Below, one piece after another: positions 43,494-53,582 of a stretch of 64,000 bases of DNA; within the stretch, counting starts at the first letter, position 1; every line of letters begins with the position of its first letter. This DNA comes from Catenovulum agarivorans DS-2 (GTDB lineage: Bacteria; Pseudomonadota; Gammaproteobacteria; Enterobacterales; Alteromonadaceae): the NCBI RefSeq assembly GCF_000568405.1, contig NZ_ARZY01000023.1, positions 20,961 through 84,960 on the forward strand, in the 5' to 3' direction. The translations under genes and the position numbers were made by a program. The notes below the pieces were generated by a model, which worked only from the letters and a program-made list of their open reading frames with translations, searched no databases and was not told where the DNA came from.

Positions 43494-44647
43494 TAGATTA
43501 CCTCAATATTGGTCGTGTATGCACTATCACCGTAGGCTAATAAAAATTGTAAATCACGGTGGCGTATTATCGGTGTTTGATTTTTGTATGCATTGAGCGC
43601 CTGATCATAGGTTGAAACGTGAGGTAAATATTCGGTCAATAAATAATGATTTTTTGATAGCTCAGCATGGTTTGGGATGTATTCAAAATTTTTTAAATAG
43701 TCCCAACTTTGAAATTTATCTATCATCATTGAACCCAAAATATTGGCATCTAGTTCTGGTATGAAGTCGTCAATTTTCATATTTTCATTTATATATTCCG
43801 GCATAAATGAACTTTTAGTTTCTTTGCCCTGAAAATTAGTCCATTTAACTCCACTAATTGTACTATCCAAAACGCTTTCAGAGTAATCAAGGCATAATCT
43901 TTGGCATACAGCCTGAAGTGTCAACTCAGGAGCCTTATGCAATGATTCTAGCTTAATACCAAAATGGTGAATATTTTCCCCTGGTATTCGGTTACCGCAA
44001 TAAAGCTGGAGTCTTAAAAAGGCTGTTAGCGAGTGCGGTGTTATTGTGGCAAGTTTTGCGGCTTGTGCTTTTAGCTTGAAACTAAAACTTGAGTTTAGCC
44101 CCACTAGTGGTGAACGAAGCATTGTAGGCAAATAAATTTTATCAAAACGTTTTGCAAACCAATTAATTAAAATATAGTCATTGGTATGAAATTGAAAAAA
44201 TATAGTTTTATGTGTATTGATTGAAACTTTATTTGGGTTACTAAGAACAGAATCATATGCGTAACACATTGACTTGAAAAGGAGTAATAAATAATCGCCG
44301 CTTGATTCGCTTTCCAGTAGCTTATATATCTCTAAGAAATGCCTTTTATATTCAGTGTAATCGAAACTTTTGGGCATGTTAAAGTTGCATAGTTCTAATA
44401 GTCGAGCAGGCGCGCTTTTTTGTTCCAGTTCTGCGCCTAGCATGGCACCATTGTGGAATCTATCCAGTGCCTCAAACGCTTTTTCAGCTGAGCTAATATT
44501 TAATTTTTTCCTAATTATTTGCCCCAATAACGCTGATGTATAGATGGGGGGAAAACAAATAAGTTGTGGATGACTATCGAATAGACTTTGAAAAAAGTAC
44601 GAACCTGCACGGCCAGCTGTAAGGGCTAGAATTATTGAATCTTTCAT
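43493..44647 (-). CDS. Sulfotransferase-fold protein
   Basis: The 384-residue product begins ILALTAGRAGSYFFQSLFDS, where GRAGS followed by a Phe/Leu helix resembles the 5'-phosphosulfate loop of PAPS-dependent sulfotransferases. LPTMLRSPLVGLNSSF near residue 175 resembles the 3'-phosphate-binding strand and helix. It is the first gene of the minus-strand operon, behind a possible FliA promoter. It may sulfate a glycan, or, because the Cj1415 product is a 3'-phospho-nucleotide resembling PAPS, it may transfer the phosphoramidate group. The second idea is my inference. Confidence 0.68.
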   Translation of the reverse strand: MKDSIILALTAGRAGSYFFQSLFDSHPQLICFPPIYTSALLGQIIRKKLNISSAEKAFEALDRFHNGAMLGAELEQKSAPARLLELCNFNMPKSFDYTEYKRHFLEIYKLLESESSGDYLLLLFKSMCYAYDSVLSNPNKVSINTHKTIFFQFHTNDYILINWFAKRFDKIYLPTMLRSPLVGLNSSFSFKLKAQAAKLATITPHSLTAFLRLQLYCGNRIPGENIHHFGIKLESLHKAPELTLQAVCQRLCLDYSESVLDSTISGVKWTNFQGKETKSSFMPEYINENMKIDDFIPELDANILGSMMIDKFQSWDYLKNFEYIPNHAELSKNHYLLTEYLPHVSTYDQALNAYKNQTPIIRHRDLQFLLAYGDSAYTTNIEVI

Positions 44648-44695
44648 TTTTTCTACTTAATAACAGGTTTATGATTTTTATAATTAATTATCATG

Positions 44696-44723
44696 TTATC
44701 GGTCGGTCACTGATTTTTCTTTA
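44696..44723 (-). promoter_or_regulatory. Possible FliA-type promoter of the phosphoramidate operon
   Basis: Read on the minus strand, TAAAGAAA is followed by ACCGATAA, with 16 bases between TAAA and the -10 instead of the preferred 15. It stands about 50 bp before the sulfotransferase-like gene. The rest of the 44648-44998 gap is AT-rich and, apart from the plus-strand promoter below, shows nothing I can support. Confidence 0.42.
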
Positions 44724-44931
44724 GAGTAAAAAGTAGTTTTGCGCTAGATCAGAAAAACTGATTTAAATTTTAGGAGTCTTAATTTTAATCCAATCATGTT
44801 TGATTAGTTTAACTTAGGTACCATTTGTGTATTAATTTACATGCCATAGGCTAGCAACTTTATGTATAAATTGATATTTTTGTCAATCTGATTTTGAAAT
44901 TGTCGAACAATGAAATTTTTTTATTTGGTAT

Positions 44932-44958
44932 TTAAGTTTGTTTCACGCGCACCGATAA
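44932..44958 (+). promoter_or_regulatory. FliA-type (sigma-28) promoter of the wbpA-like operon
   Basis: TTAAGTTT (44932-44939) and ACCGATAA (44951-44958) keep the exact sigma-28 spacing with one mismatch in each box. It stands 40 bp before the GTG of the UDP-sugar dehydrogenase. Confidence 0.68.
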
Positions 44959-44998
44959 TATAAATAGATTACATGTTTGGTCTGGACAAGAGGTTAAA

Positions 44999-46303
44999 GT
45001 GCTCGCTCCTATTAAAGATTTATACACATACAATGATGCTAAAATAGCGATTGTGGGATTGGGGTACGTAGGTTTGCCTTTGTCACTACGTTTTACTAGT
45101 GTAGGGTTTAAAGTCATTGGCTTTGACATTAACCAGCAAGTGGTAAATGATCTGAATCAATCTAAAACTCATATCGAACATATTTCCAATGAGCTGATAG
45201 AATCTGCAAATCAAAATGGTTTTGTTGCGACAACCAATTTTGCACTAGTTCAAGAATGTGACGCCGTTATTTTGTGTGTCCCCACACCCTTGAATAAATA
45301 TCGAGAGCCAGACTTAAGTTTTATTTTGACGACTATGGCTCAAATTTTACCTTACTTAAGGGAAGGCCAGGTTATCTCGTTAGAAAGTACAACTTATCCG
45401 GGGACAACTGAAGAAAAATTAAAACCTCTGATTGAGCAACAGGGGTTGATCGTTGGTGAGCATGTATTTCTTGTTTATTCACCAGAGCGAGAAGATCCCG
45501 GTAATCCAAATTATTGTACCCAGACTATACCCAAAGTCGTCGGCGGGACTACCCCTAATTGTTTAGAGGCAGGGATTGCTTTGTACGAGAAAGTGATTGA
45601 TAAAATAGTTCCTGTGTCTAGTACTCAAGCTGCAGAAATGACTAAACTGTTAGAAAACATCCATAGAGCCGTCAACATTGGGCTTGTCAATGAGATGAAG
45701 ATTGTTGCAGACAAGATGGGGATCAATATTCATGAGGTCATTGACGCTGCAGCCACTAAACCCTTCGGGTTTACCGCTTATTATCCAGGGCCTGGAATTG
45801 GTGGGCATTGCATACCAATAGACCCGTTTTATTTAACTTGGAAGGCAAGAGAGTACGGTGTACATACCCGTTTTATAGAGTTAGCTGGTGAGGTTAATTC
45901 TTCAATGCCTTTGTGGGTTGTTGATAAAGTGGCTGACGCGCTAAACAATCACAAGAAAGCAATTAACGGTAGTAGAATTTTAATTCTTGGTATGGCTTAC
46001 AAAAAAAATGTCGATGATATGCGCGAATCACCGTCTTTAGAGTTGTTACATCAACTGCTGCACAAAGGTGCGTATGTTGAATATTCTGATCCTCATGTAA
46101 AATGCTTGCCTAAAATGCGAAAGTATAATTTTGAGTTGTGCAGCGTAGAGTTAACTGCTTCGAGCCTGAGCTTGTACGACGCTGTAGTATTAGCTACGGC
46201 TCATGATGCATTCGACTTTGATTTGATAGAGCGTGCAAGCAACATAATTATAGATACGCGTGGTTACTATAAACATAATTCTTCGAAAATTATTAAAGCC
46301 TAA
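44999..46303 (+). CDS. UDP-N-acetylglucosamine 6-dehydrogenase, WbpA type
   Basis: The 434-residue nucleotide-sugar dehydrogenase has [17 protein letters not shown] (about residues 16-32) for [24 protein letters not shown], and the active Cys in [16 protein letters not shown] (about residue 261). WbpA oxidises UDP-GlcNAc to UDP-GlcNAcA, the first step to UDP-2,3-diacetamido-uronic acids. WbpB-, WbpD- and WbpE-like genes follow in order, which favours this over a ManNAc dehydrogenase. The start is GTG 44999 with AGAGG upstream. Confidence 0.88.
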   Translation: MLAPIKDLYTYNDAKIAIVGLGYVGLPLSLRFTSVGFKVIGFDINQQVVNDLNQSKTHIEHISNELIESANQNGFVATTNFALVQECDAVILCVPTPLNKYREPDLSFILTTMAQILPYLREGQVISLESTTYPGTTEEKLKPLIEQQGLIVGEHVFLVYSPEREDPGNPNYCTQTIPKVVGGTTPNCLEAGIALYEKVIDKIVPVSSTQAAEMTKLLENIHRAVNIGLVNEMKIVADKMGINIHEVIDAAATKPFGFTAYYPGPGIGGHCIPIDPFYLTWKAREYGVHTRFIELAGEVNSSMPLWVVDKVADALNNHKKAINGSRILILGMAYKKNVDDMRESPSLELLHQLLHKGAYVEYSDPHVKCLPKMRKYNFELCSVELTASSLSLYDAVVLATAHDAFDFDLIERASNIIIDTRGYYKHNSSKIIKA

Positions 46304-46308
46304 GATAA

Positions 46309-47270
<962 letters not shown>

Positions 47271-47271
<1 letters not shown>

Positions 47272-47849
47272 TGAGTGCAGTTATTCATGAATCAGCTATC
47301 GTTGATACGGGCGCTGAATTGGGTGACGGTACTCGGGTCTGGCATTTTGTTCATGTATGTGCAGGCGCACAAGTTGGGAACAATTGCTCGTTAGGACAAA
47401 ATGTCTTTGTTGGCAATAAAGTTGTAATTGGTAACAACTGTAAAATTCAGAACAATGTTTCAGTTTACGATAACGTCTATTTAGAGGATGACGTATTCTG
47501 TGGGCCTAGCATGGTTTTTACCAACGTATACAACCCAAGAAGCGCGATTGAGAGAAAAGCAGAGTATCGCGATACCCGAGTCAAACAAGGTGCTACACTC
47601 GGAGCTAATTGTACCATTGTGTGTGGTGTTACTATTGGTAAGTATGCATTTGTTGGCGCTGGTGCTGTTATCAACAAAGATGTACCAGACTATGCATTAA
47701 TGGTTGGTGTGCCAGCCAAACAAGTTGGGTGGATGAGCGAATTCGGTGAAAAATTGCCATTACCTTTGAGTGGTGATGAACAAGCCAGATGTGAACACAC
47801 GGGAACTGTTTATCAGTTACAAGGACACGAATTGAAGGTAATTAGTTAG
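47271..47849 (+). CDS. UDP-2-acetamido-3-amino-glucuronate N-acetyltransferase, WbpD type
   Basis: The 192-residue left-handed beta-helix acetyltransferase has hexapeptide repeats throughout residues 10-150 ([45 protein letters not shown]). This is the WbpD/WlbB family. It acetylates the 3-amino group to give UDP-2,3-diacetamido-2,3-dideoxy-glucuronic acid. It overlaps both neighbours by one base, as in a tight pathway operon. Confidence 0.88.
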
Positions 47850-48958
47850 TGGATTTTATTGATCTAGCGGCGCAATACCGTGCCCTTAAACAACCTATCG
47901 ACAAACGAATCGAGCATGTTTTAACAACTGGCCAATACATCCTCGGCTACGAAGTGGCAGATTTTGAAGCTCAACTAGCAGATTATGTTGGTGTAAAAAG
48001 TTGCGTTTCTTGTGCTAATGGTACTGACGCCTTGCAATTAGCTTTGATGGCGTTAGGCATTAAAAGTGACCATGCTGTATTTGTGCCTACTTTTACCTTT
48101 TTTGCTTCAGCTGAAGTTATTTCTTTAGTTGGCGCAACGCCTGTTTTCGTTGATGTGTGCCCAGATACATTTAACGTTTGCTCCGATAGTCTGCAAGCTG
48201 CAATTGAAGCTGTTCACGAAGAAGGCAAATTAGTCCCAAAAGCAGTCATTGCTGTAGATTTATTTGGTTTACCTGCCAACTATCCAAAGCTACAAAAAAT
48301 TTGTGAGCAGCATAATTTGCACTTAATAGAAGATTCAGCGCAAGGCATGGGGGGCGAAATTAATTCGAAAAAGGCTGGTTCTTTTGGGGATATTTCGACA
48401 ACAAGCTTTTTTCCTGCTAAACCTCTAGGCTGTTATGGAGATGGCGGGGCAGTTTTTAGCAAAGATTCTTCAACTGCTGAGTTACTTCGTTCTCTGAGAC
48501 TTCATGGTAAAGGCAAAGATAAATACGATAACGTTAGAATTGGATTAAATAGCCGGTTGGATACTTTACAAGCGGCAATTTTATTGGAAAAGCTGGCCGT
48601 GTTCTCGCTAGAGCGACAGCGCCGAGAACAAATAGCGCGTGTATATACAGCTGAACTCTCTGAAGTAGTTGATACGCCGTATATTCCAGCAGGGTATACT
48701 AGTGGTTGGGCGCAATATACGGTTAAAGTTGAACATAGGGAAAAGTTGCAGGCGCATTTAAAAGCCTCAGGTGTACCTTCAATGGTTTATTATCAAACTT
48801 GCATGCACCAACAAACAGCCTTTGCTCAAACTAATAATTATGTTGAATTTAGTTCGGCTGAAAAATTAACTGGGCTGGTACTTAGTTTGCCTATGTCGCC
48901 TTATTTAACTGAACAAGATCAGCAAAAAGTCATATATGCTATAAAAAGTTTCTATTGA
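47849..48958 (+). CDS. UDP-3-keto-GlcNAcA aminotransferase, WbpE type
   Basis: The 369-residue DegT-type PLP enzyme has IEDSAQGMGGEI near residue 157 and the cofactor Lys in FFPAKPLGCYGDGG (about residue 191), with LNSRLDTLQAAIL afterwards. It aminates C3 of the WbpB product. The start is GTG 47849, sharing a base with the preceding stop. It completes the wbpA-B-D-E-like set; the matching 2-epimerase is at 33142. The flagellin gene at 49070 follows after 111 bp. Confidence 0.88.
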   Translation: MDFIDLAAQYRALKQPIDKRIEHVLTTGQYILGYEVADFEAQLADYVGVKSCVSCANGTDALQLALMALGIKSDHAVFVPTFTFFASAEVISLVGATPVFVDVCPDTFNVCSDSLQAAIEAVHEEGKLVPKAVIAVDLFGLPANYPKLQKICEQHNLHLIEDSAQGMGGEINSKKAGSFGDISTTSFFPAKPLGCYGDGGAVFSKDSSTAELLRSLRLHGKGKDKYDNVRIGLNSRLDTLQAAILLEKLAVFSLERQRREQIARVYTAELSEVVDTPYIPAGYTSGWAQYTVKVEHREKLQAHLKASGVPSMVYYQTCMHQQTAFAQTNNYVEFSSAEKLTGLVLSLPMSPYLTEQDQQKVIYAIKSFY

Positions 48959-49069
48959 GAAGGGGAATTTACGCACAGCATAATTGTTAAACACTTGCCC
49001 TTCCCACCAATATGCTATACTGTACAAATATTATCCACTTGATGTTTAAGTTGTACAAAGGATACGGTC

Positions 49070-49876
49070 ATGGCAATTAATAATGTTTCTTCGGGTTCAA
49101 ACAGTTTCTTTTTGGATCAAATCCAGCGTAAGCAAGATGATAATTTAGAGAAACTAGCCTCGGGTAAAAAAGTAAATAAAGCGGCTGATGCAGCTGCGGC
49201 TCAACAGATTATTGAGCGTTTATCTTCTGAATCAAATGCTTATCAGCAGTCTATTCGTAATGCTTACGATGGTATTTCGTTATCTCAAGTTGCAGATGGT
49301 GCTTTGCAAGGTATTAACGATGATGCGCAGCGCATTCGTGAGTTAACTCAGCAAGCCGGTAGTGGTATTTTAACTGATGCTGATCGTCAAGCGATTCAAT
49401 CGGAAATATCAGGTTTGCAGCAAAACATTCAAGATACCATTAACAATACTGAATTTAATGGTCAGTCGTTGTTTACCCAAGATAGTGAGTTTTCATTTCA
49501 AGTCGGCTCGGGTGCGGGTCAATCGCGTTCGGTTAACACTAGTGATTTATCTTCTGACTTAAATGCTGTATTTAATATTGATGTAACCGTTGCTGGTGGT
49601 GTCGATTCAGCGTTGCAAACACTGGATGATGCAATTAGCACTATTGGTGAGCAGCGTGGTGATTTAGGCGCTACGCAAAATGCATTTCAATCGTCTATCA
49701 ATAATTTATCGACGACAAATGAAAACGTGCAAGCTGCTCGCAGCCGTTTGCAAGATACTGATTTTGCCCAAGCTACTGCTGATAAAGCTGCGAATGACAT
49801 TTTATCGCAAAGCACCAGTGCAGTTGCGGTGCAAGCTCGTCAGAGTGAGCAGTCAGTTTTAAGCCTGTTAAGTTAG
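49070..49876 (+). CDS. Divergent flagellin
   Basis: The 268-residue product is flagellin-like: LEKLASGKKVNKAADAAAA at the front, IRNAYDGISLSQVADGAL, and RSRLQDTDFAQATADKAAND with the ending SVLSLLS. The usual NTNVSALNAQ start and the DDAAGMQIS motif are altered (SSGSNSFFLDQ; DAAAAQQII). It may form a minor or alternative filament component. ATG 49070 has AAAGG upstream. A weak TTGCCC/TATACT pair (48995-49021) with short spacing is the only promoter-like signal, and a strong terminator follows the gene. Confidence 0.88.
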   Translation: MAINNVSSGSNSFFLDQIQRKQDDNLEKLASGKKVNKAADAAAAQQIIERLSSESNAYQQSIRNAYDGISLSQVADGALQGINDDAQRIRELTQQAGSGILTDADRQAIQSEISGLQQNIQDTINNTEFNGQSLFTQDSEFSFQVGSGAGQSRSVNTSDLSSDLNAVFNIDVTVAGGVDSALQTLDDAISTIGEQRGDLGATQNAFQSSINNLSTTNENVQAARSRLQDTDFAQATADKAANDILSQSTSAVAVQARQSEQSVLSLLS

Positions 49877-49925
49877 TTTTTTAGCGACTACTGGCTACTA
49901 CTGATAGTCTAAAGTTTTTGTTAAG

Positions 49926-49962
49926 ATGGCGGTGTACTTAAATTGAGTACACCGCCATTTTT
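49926..49962 (+). terminator. Strong terminator after the second flagellin
   Basis: A 13-bp perfect stem (ATGGCGGTGTACT at 49926-49938, AGTACACCGCCAT at 49946-49958) with a 7-base loop and a T-run. It separates the flagellin from uvrC. Confidence 0.93.
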
Positions 49963-50006
49963 GTTTGTATTTAGAGTCTAGGTTTTTATTAGTCGTAACT
50001 ATTTGC

Positions 50007-51839
50007 ATGACTTCTTTATTTGATTCCGCCGCATTTTTAAAAAATTTAACTAATCAGCCTGGGGTTTATCGTATGTATAACGATAACCAGCAGGTTATTT
50101 ATGTTGGTAAAGCTAAAGATTTAAAAAAACGCGTTAGTTCGTATTTTCGTGCTAATCAAACTAGCCAAAAAACCATAGCTTTGGTTAGGCAAATTGCTAA
50201 TATTGAAGTCACAGTCACACATACTGAAACTGAAGCGCTGATTTTAGAAAATAATCTAATTAAGCAGTATTTGCCCAAATACAATATTTTATTGCGTGAT
50301 GACAAAAGTTATCCGTATATCTTTTTATCTGGGCATAAACATCCACGCTTGGCTTTTCATCGTGGGCCTAAAAAAGAAAAGGGCCAATATTTTGGGCCTT
50401 ATCCATCAGGTGGGGCAGTGCGTGAGAGTTTGCGCATTATGCAAAAAGTTTTTCCGGTGCGCCAATGTGAAGATACTTATTACCAGGCGCGCAGTCGTCC
50501 CTGTTTACAGCATCAGTTAAAGCGGTGTTTAGCACCTTGTGTTGAAGGTTATGTTGATGACATTGACTACACCCAGCAAGTTAATTTGGTTAAGTTATTT
50601 CTGCAGGGGCGTAATCAAGAGGTAGTTACTCAGTTGGTCGAAAAAATGGATGCTGCCAGCCAAAATTTGGCTTTTGAACAAGCGGCTATGTATCGTGACC
50701 AATTAACCGCGCTTAAAAAGGTTAGAGAAACTCAATCTGTTAGTGGTGACCATGATTCATTAGATATTTTAGGTTTTGCTAGTCAACATGGGGCTGTATG
50801 TATTCACTTACTGGTTGTGCGCGACGGCAAAGTACTTGGCAGTAAAAGTTATTATCCTAAAACGCCAAAAAATTCTGAAAATGAAGAGATTTTAACCTCG
50901 TTTGTCGCTCAGTATTATTTAAATCAAACATCTGAACGAACGCCAGCTAAAGAGTTGTTGATCCCATTTAAGTTAACTGAGCAAGTGGGTTTGCAACAAG
51001 CTATTGAGCAGTTGCATGAAACTAAAGTTGAATTAAAAGTACCGACGCGCGGTGAACGTTTACGTTATTTAAAGCTCGCGCAAACCAATGCTGAAAATGC
51101 AGTAGCAACTAAGTTGAGTGAGTCTTTATCTATGCAGCGCCGGTTTGAAGCTTTGGATATGTTATTGGAATTGCCTGAGCCAATTCAGCGTATGGAATGT
51201 TTTGATATAAGCCATACTATGGGGCAACAAACGGTTGCATCCTGCGTGGTGTTTAATCGCAGTGGACCAATGAAAACCGATTATCGCAAATACAACATCA
51301 CGGGTATTACCCCTGGGGATGATTATGCAGCTATGGCACAGGTATTGTCGCGTAGGTACAAATCGCCTCAGCCCGAAGATAAAATTCCGGATATTATTTT
51401 TATCGACGGTGGTAAAGGTCAACTTGCACAAGCCGAAAATTATTTCGTCGATTGGCCACAAAAAATGCCTTTGTTAATTGGTGTGGCTAAAGGCACAAGC
51501 AGAAAACCCGGCTTAGAAACATTAATTTTGGCTGGTAGTCATCAAATACTGAATGTTGAATCACATTCACCTGCGCTGCATTTAATTCAGCATATTCGTG
51601 ATGAATCGCACAGGTTTGCGATTACTGGTCATAGAGCTAGACGACAGAAAGTTAAAACAACGTCTTCTTTGGAAGGAATTGTCGGTGTAGGGCCGAAAAA
51701 ACGCCAGAATTTACTTAAATATCTGGGTGGTATGCAAGAGGTTAAAAATGCCAGTATTGATGATATCGCTAAAGTACCGGGGTTTAGCTTGCAGTTGGCT
51801 GAAACGGTTTTTTACCATTTGCATGAGAAAAGCGACTAA
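50007..51839 (+). CDS. uvrC: Excinuclease ABC subunit C
   Basis: The 610-residue product, the length of Escherichia coli UvrC, has the GIY-YIG domain at the front (PGVYRMYND and [17 protein letters not shown]), a UvrB-binding UVR segment near residue 205, the RNase H-like C-terminal nuclease ([23 protein letters not shown]) and a tandem HhH end ([17 protein letters not shown]). It makes both incisions in nucleotide excision repair. I take ATG 50007, giving [10 protein letters not shown]; an upstream TTG extends the frame into the terminator. In many gammaproteobacteria uvrY lies directly upstream; here it is 47 kb away. Confidence 0.96.
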   Translation: MTSLFDSAAFLKNLTNQPGVYRMYNDNQQVIYVGKAKDLKKRVSSYFRANQTSQKTIALVRQIANIEVTVTHTETEALILENNLIKQYLPKYNILLRDDKSYPYIFLSGHKHPRLAFHRGPKKEKGQYFGPYPSGGAVRESLRIMQKVFPVRQCEDTYYQARSRPCLQHQLKRCLAPCVEGYVDDIDYTQQVNLVKLFLQGRNQEVVTQLVEKMDAASQNLAFEQAAMYRDQLTALKKVRETQSVSGDHDSLDILGFASQHGAVCIHLLVVRDGKVLGSKSYYPKTPKNSENEEILTSFVAQYYLNQTSERTPAKELLIPFKLTEQVGLQQAIEQLHETKVELKVPTRGERLRYLKLAQTNAENAVATKLSESLSMQRRFEALDMLLELPEPIQRMECFDISHTMGQQTVASCVVFNRSGPMKTDYRKYNITGITPGDDYAAMAQVLSRRYKSPQPEDKIPDIIFIDGGKGQLAQAENYFVDWPQKMPLLIGVAKGTSRKPGLETLILAGSHQILNVESHSPALHLIQHIRDESHRFAITGHRARRQKVKTTSSLEGIVGVGPKKRQNLLKYLGGMQEVKNASIDDIAKVPGFSLQLAETVFYHLHEKSD

Positions 51840-51907
51840 CAAAAGCCTACAATTAATGCGACAATAACTAAAACGTTTAAAAATTAACTAGCGTGAAGTA
51901 TTAACGA

Positions 51908-52456
51908 ATGTGGAACATACCCAATATTCTGACTGTTTTTAGAATAGTTTTAATTCCTTTTTTTGTATTGTGTTTTTATTTACCTGTGGCTTGGGGTCAT
52001 TTAATGGCTGCGTTTTTATTTGCTGTTGCAGGATTCACAGATTGGTTGGATGGATATTTAGCTAGGCGTTGGCAACAAAGTACGCCTTTTGGTGCTTTTT
52101 TAGATCCAGTAGCAGACAAGTTAATGGTTGCCACCGCGTTAGGCTTAATTGTAGAGCATTACAGCGTGTTTTGGATAACTTTACCTGCCGTAGTAATGGT
52201 TGGTCGAGAAATCTTGATATCGGCGCTTAGAGAGTGGATGGCGGAAGTGGGCAAACGAGCGCACGTGCAAGTGTCTAATATAGGCAAATTTAAAACTTTT
52301 GCGCAAATGGCGGCAATTGTTGGTTTATTAATTTTTCAAACTGGTTCTTTGTTTTACGTTTCTGTGGCGCTTTTATATATTGCGGTCATTCTCACTTTTT
52401 GGTCGATGATGGTGTATTTACGGGCTGCTTGGCCAAGTTTAACGCAAATTCATTAA
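51908..52456 (+). CDS. pgsA: CDP-diacylglycerol-glycerol-3-phosphate 3-phosphatidyltransferase
   Basis: The 182-residue membrane enzyme carries the CDP-alcohol phosphotransferase motif [20 protein letters not shown] with the final D of DPVADK (about residues 48-72), inside several hydrophobic helices. It makes phosphatidylglycerol phosphate in the inner membrane. It follows uvrC by 68 bp, the conserved uvrC-pgsA pair, and precedes the tRNA cluster. Confidence 0.95.
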   Translation: MWNIPNILTVFRIVLIPFFVLCFYLPVAWGHLMAAFLFAVAGFTDWLDGYLARRWQQSTPFGAFLDPVADKLMVATALGLIVEHYSVFWITLPAVVMVGREILISALREWMAEVGKRAHVQVSNIGKFKTFAQMAAIVGLLIFQTGSLFYVSVALLYIAVILTFWSMMVYLRAAWPSLTQIH

Positions 52457-52513
52457 AAAACGGCCACATTCGCTTGTTTATTGAGCGGTTAGAAAAAAGA
52501 TTTAAATAAACAG

Positions 52514-52541
52514 TTGACTCGTTCCTAATACTTTGTAAAAT
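52514..52541 (+). promoter_or_regulatory. tRNA operon promoter
   Basis: TTGACT (52514-52519), 16 bases, TAAAAT (52536-52541), followed by GCGCC. The GC-rich discriminator is typical of stable RNA promoters under stringent control. Confidence 0.75.
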
Positions 52542-52593
52542 GCGCCTCGTTTTCGGGAGTTATGAAAGAAACATGACATAACTTCGATGAGAT

Positions 52594-52669
52594 GCGGCTG
52601 TAGCTCAGTTGGTAGAGCACAACCTTGCCAAGGTTGGGGTCACGAGTTCGAGTCTCGTTAGCCGCTCCA
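52594..52669 (+). tRNA. tRNA-Gly (GCC), copy 1
   Basis: A 76-base cloverleaf including encoded TCCA. The acceptor GCGGCTG pairs with TAGCCGC, the anticodon loop is TTGCCAA with anticodon GCC, and the T loop is TTCGAGT. It is first in the cluster Gly-Cys-Leu, the same order as glyW-cysT-leuZ after pgsA in Escherichia coli. Confidence 0.97.
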
Positions 52670-52676
52670 AATATGC

Positions 52677-52750
52677 GGCGGGTTGGCAGAGTGGCCATGC
52701 AGCGGATTGCAAATCCGTCTACCTCGGTTCGACTCCGGGACCCGCCTCCA
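52677..52750 (+). tRNA. tRNA-Cys (GCA)
   Basis: A 74-base cloverleaf with acceptor GGCGGGT and ACCCGCC, anticodon loop ATTGCAAA with anticodon GCA, and encoded TCCA end. It is the only Cys tRNA in the cluster. Confidence 0.97.
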
Positions 52751-52780
52751 TTAAACGAAAACATGTTAAATAAAGTGTCT

Positions 52781-52867
52781 GCCCGGGTGGTGGAATTGGT
52801 AGACACAAGGGATTTAAAATCCCTCGCTGGTAACAGCGTGCCGGTTCAAGTCCGGCCCCGGGCACCA
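52781..52867 (+). tRNA. tRNA-Leu (TAA), copy 1
   Basis: An 87-base class II tRNA with acceptor GCCCGGG and CCCGGGC, anticodon TAA in the loop TTTAAAA, a long variable arm (CTCGCTGGTAACAGCGT) and an encoded ACCA end. Confidence 0.97.
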
Positions 52868-52891
52868 ATTTTATTTGCACTTATTATGAGT

Positions 52892-52967
52892 GCGGCTGTA
52901 GCTCAGTTGGTAGAGCACAACCTTGCCAAGGTTGGGGTCACGAGTTCGAGTCTCGTTAGCCGCTCCA
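52892..52967 (+). tRNA. tRNA-Gly (GCC), copy 2
   Basis: Identical to the first Gly tRNA over all 76 bases. It begins a tandem series of three copies with identical 28-base spacers. Confidence 0.97.
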
Positions 52968-52995
52968 AATTGTTAGTTTTACATTGTTTTATTAT

Positions 52996-53071
52996 GCGGC
53001 TGTAGCTCAGTTGGTAGAGCACAACCTTGCCAAGGTTGGGGTCACGAGTTCGAGTCTCGTTAGCCGCTCCA
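52996..53071 (+). tRNA. tRNA-Gly (GCC), copy 3
   Basis: Identical in sequence to the other three Gly tRNAs; anticodon GCC and encoded TCCA end. It is the second unit of the 104-bp tandem array. Confidence 0.97.
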
Positions 53072-53099
53072 AATTGTTAGTTTTACATTGTTTTATTAT

Positions 53100-53175
53100 G
53101 CGGCTGTAGCTCAGTTGGTAGAGCACAACCTTGCCAAGGTTGGGGTCACGAGTTCGAGTCTCGTTAGCCGCTCCA
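53100..53175 (+). tRNA. tRNA-Gly (GCC), copy 4
   Basis: The last of four identical Gly tRNAs. The sequence after it differs from the array spacer and leads into the second Leu tRNA. Confidence 0.97.
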
Positions 53176-53217
53176 AAATCTTGATTATATAAGCTTAGGC
53201 TTATGTAATTCGTGTCT

Positions 53218-53304
53218 GCCCGGGTGGTGGAATTGGTAGACACAAGGGATTTAAAATCCCTCGCTGGTAACAGCGTGCCGGTTCAAGTCCGGCCCCGGGC
53301 ACCA
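53218..53304 (+). tRNA. tRNA-Leu (TAA), copy 2
   Basis: Identical to the first Leu tRNA over 87 bases, preceded like it by GTGTCT. It closes the cluster and runs into a terminator-like hairpin. Confidence 0.97.
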
Positions 53305-53330
53305 TTCTTCATGAGAATGATTTATTTTTT
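53303..53330 (+). terminator. Probable terminator of the tRNA operon
   Basis: CATTCT (53303-53308) pairs with AGAATG (53314-53319), followed by ATTTATTTTTT. The stem is short and shares two bases with the tRNA end. The remaining sequence to 53582 shows nothing I can support. Confidence 0.5.
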
Positions 53331-53582
53331 CTCAAATTTTACCCTTGAGCCTAGCTAATGTCCTAGCTGGTGAACTCTATCTACTTCTTCACACTTCACT
53401 CTATTCAAAAATCTGAATTCTAGATCACAAGTTAGCCATGAATTTTTTATTGATATGACCTATTTATGGTTATTCTCGAGTGACTTTTATGGTGGTGCAA
53501 GCTTTGTTCTGGAAAGTCGCTTGTTGTTTGCTGGATCAGCGGTTGTGCTGTTGGTGTGTAAGTGGTTAGATTGCAGCAGGTG

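Larger units (their letters stand above)
52892..53175 (+). repeat. Tandem array of tRNA-Gly units (104-bp period)
   Basis: tRNA-Gly plus an identical 28-base spacer (52968-52995 and 53072-53099) gives two exact 104-bp units (52892-52995, 52996-53099), followed by a third tRNA without the spacer. Exact identity points to recent or actively homogenised duplication. Confidence 0.93.

Noticed and set aside
52525..53243. Open frames of 78-126 codons across the tRNA cluster
   Set aside because: They are translations of tRNA genes and their spacers; the cloverleaf structures explain the sequence.
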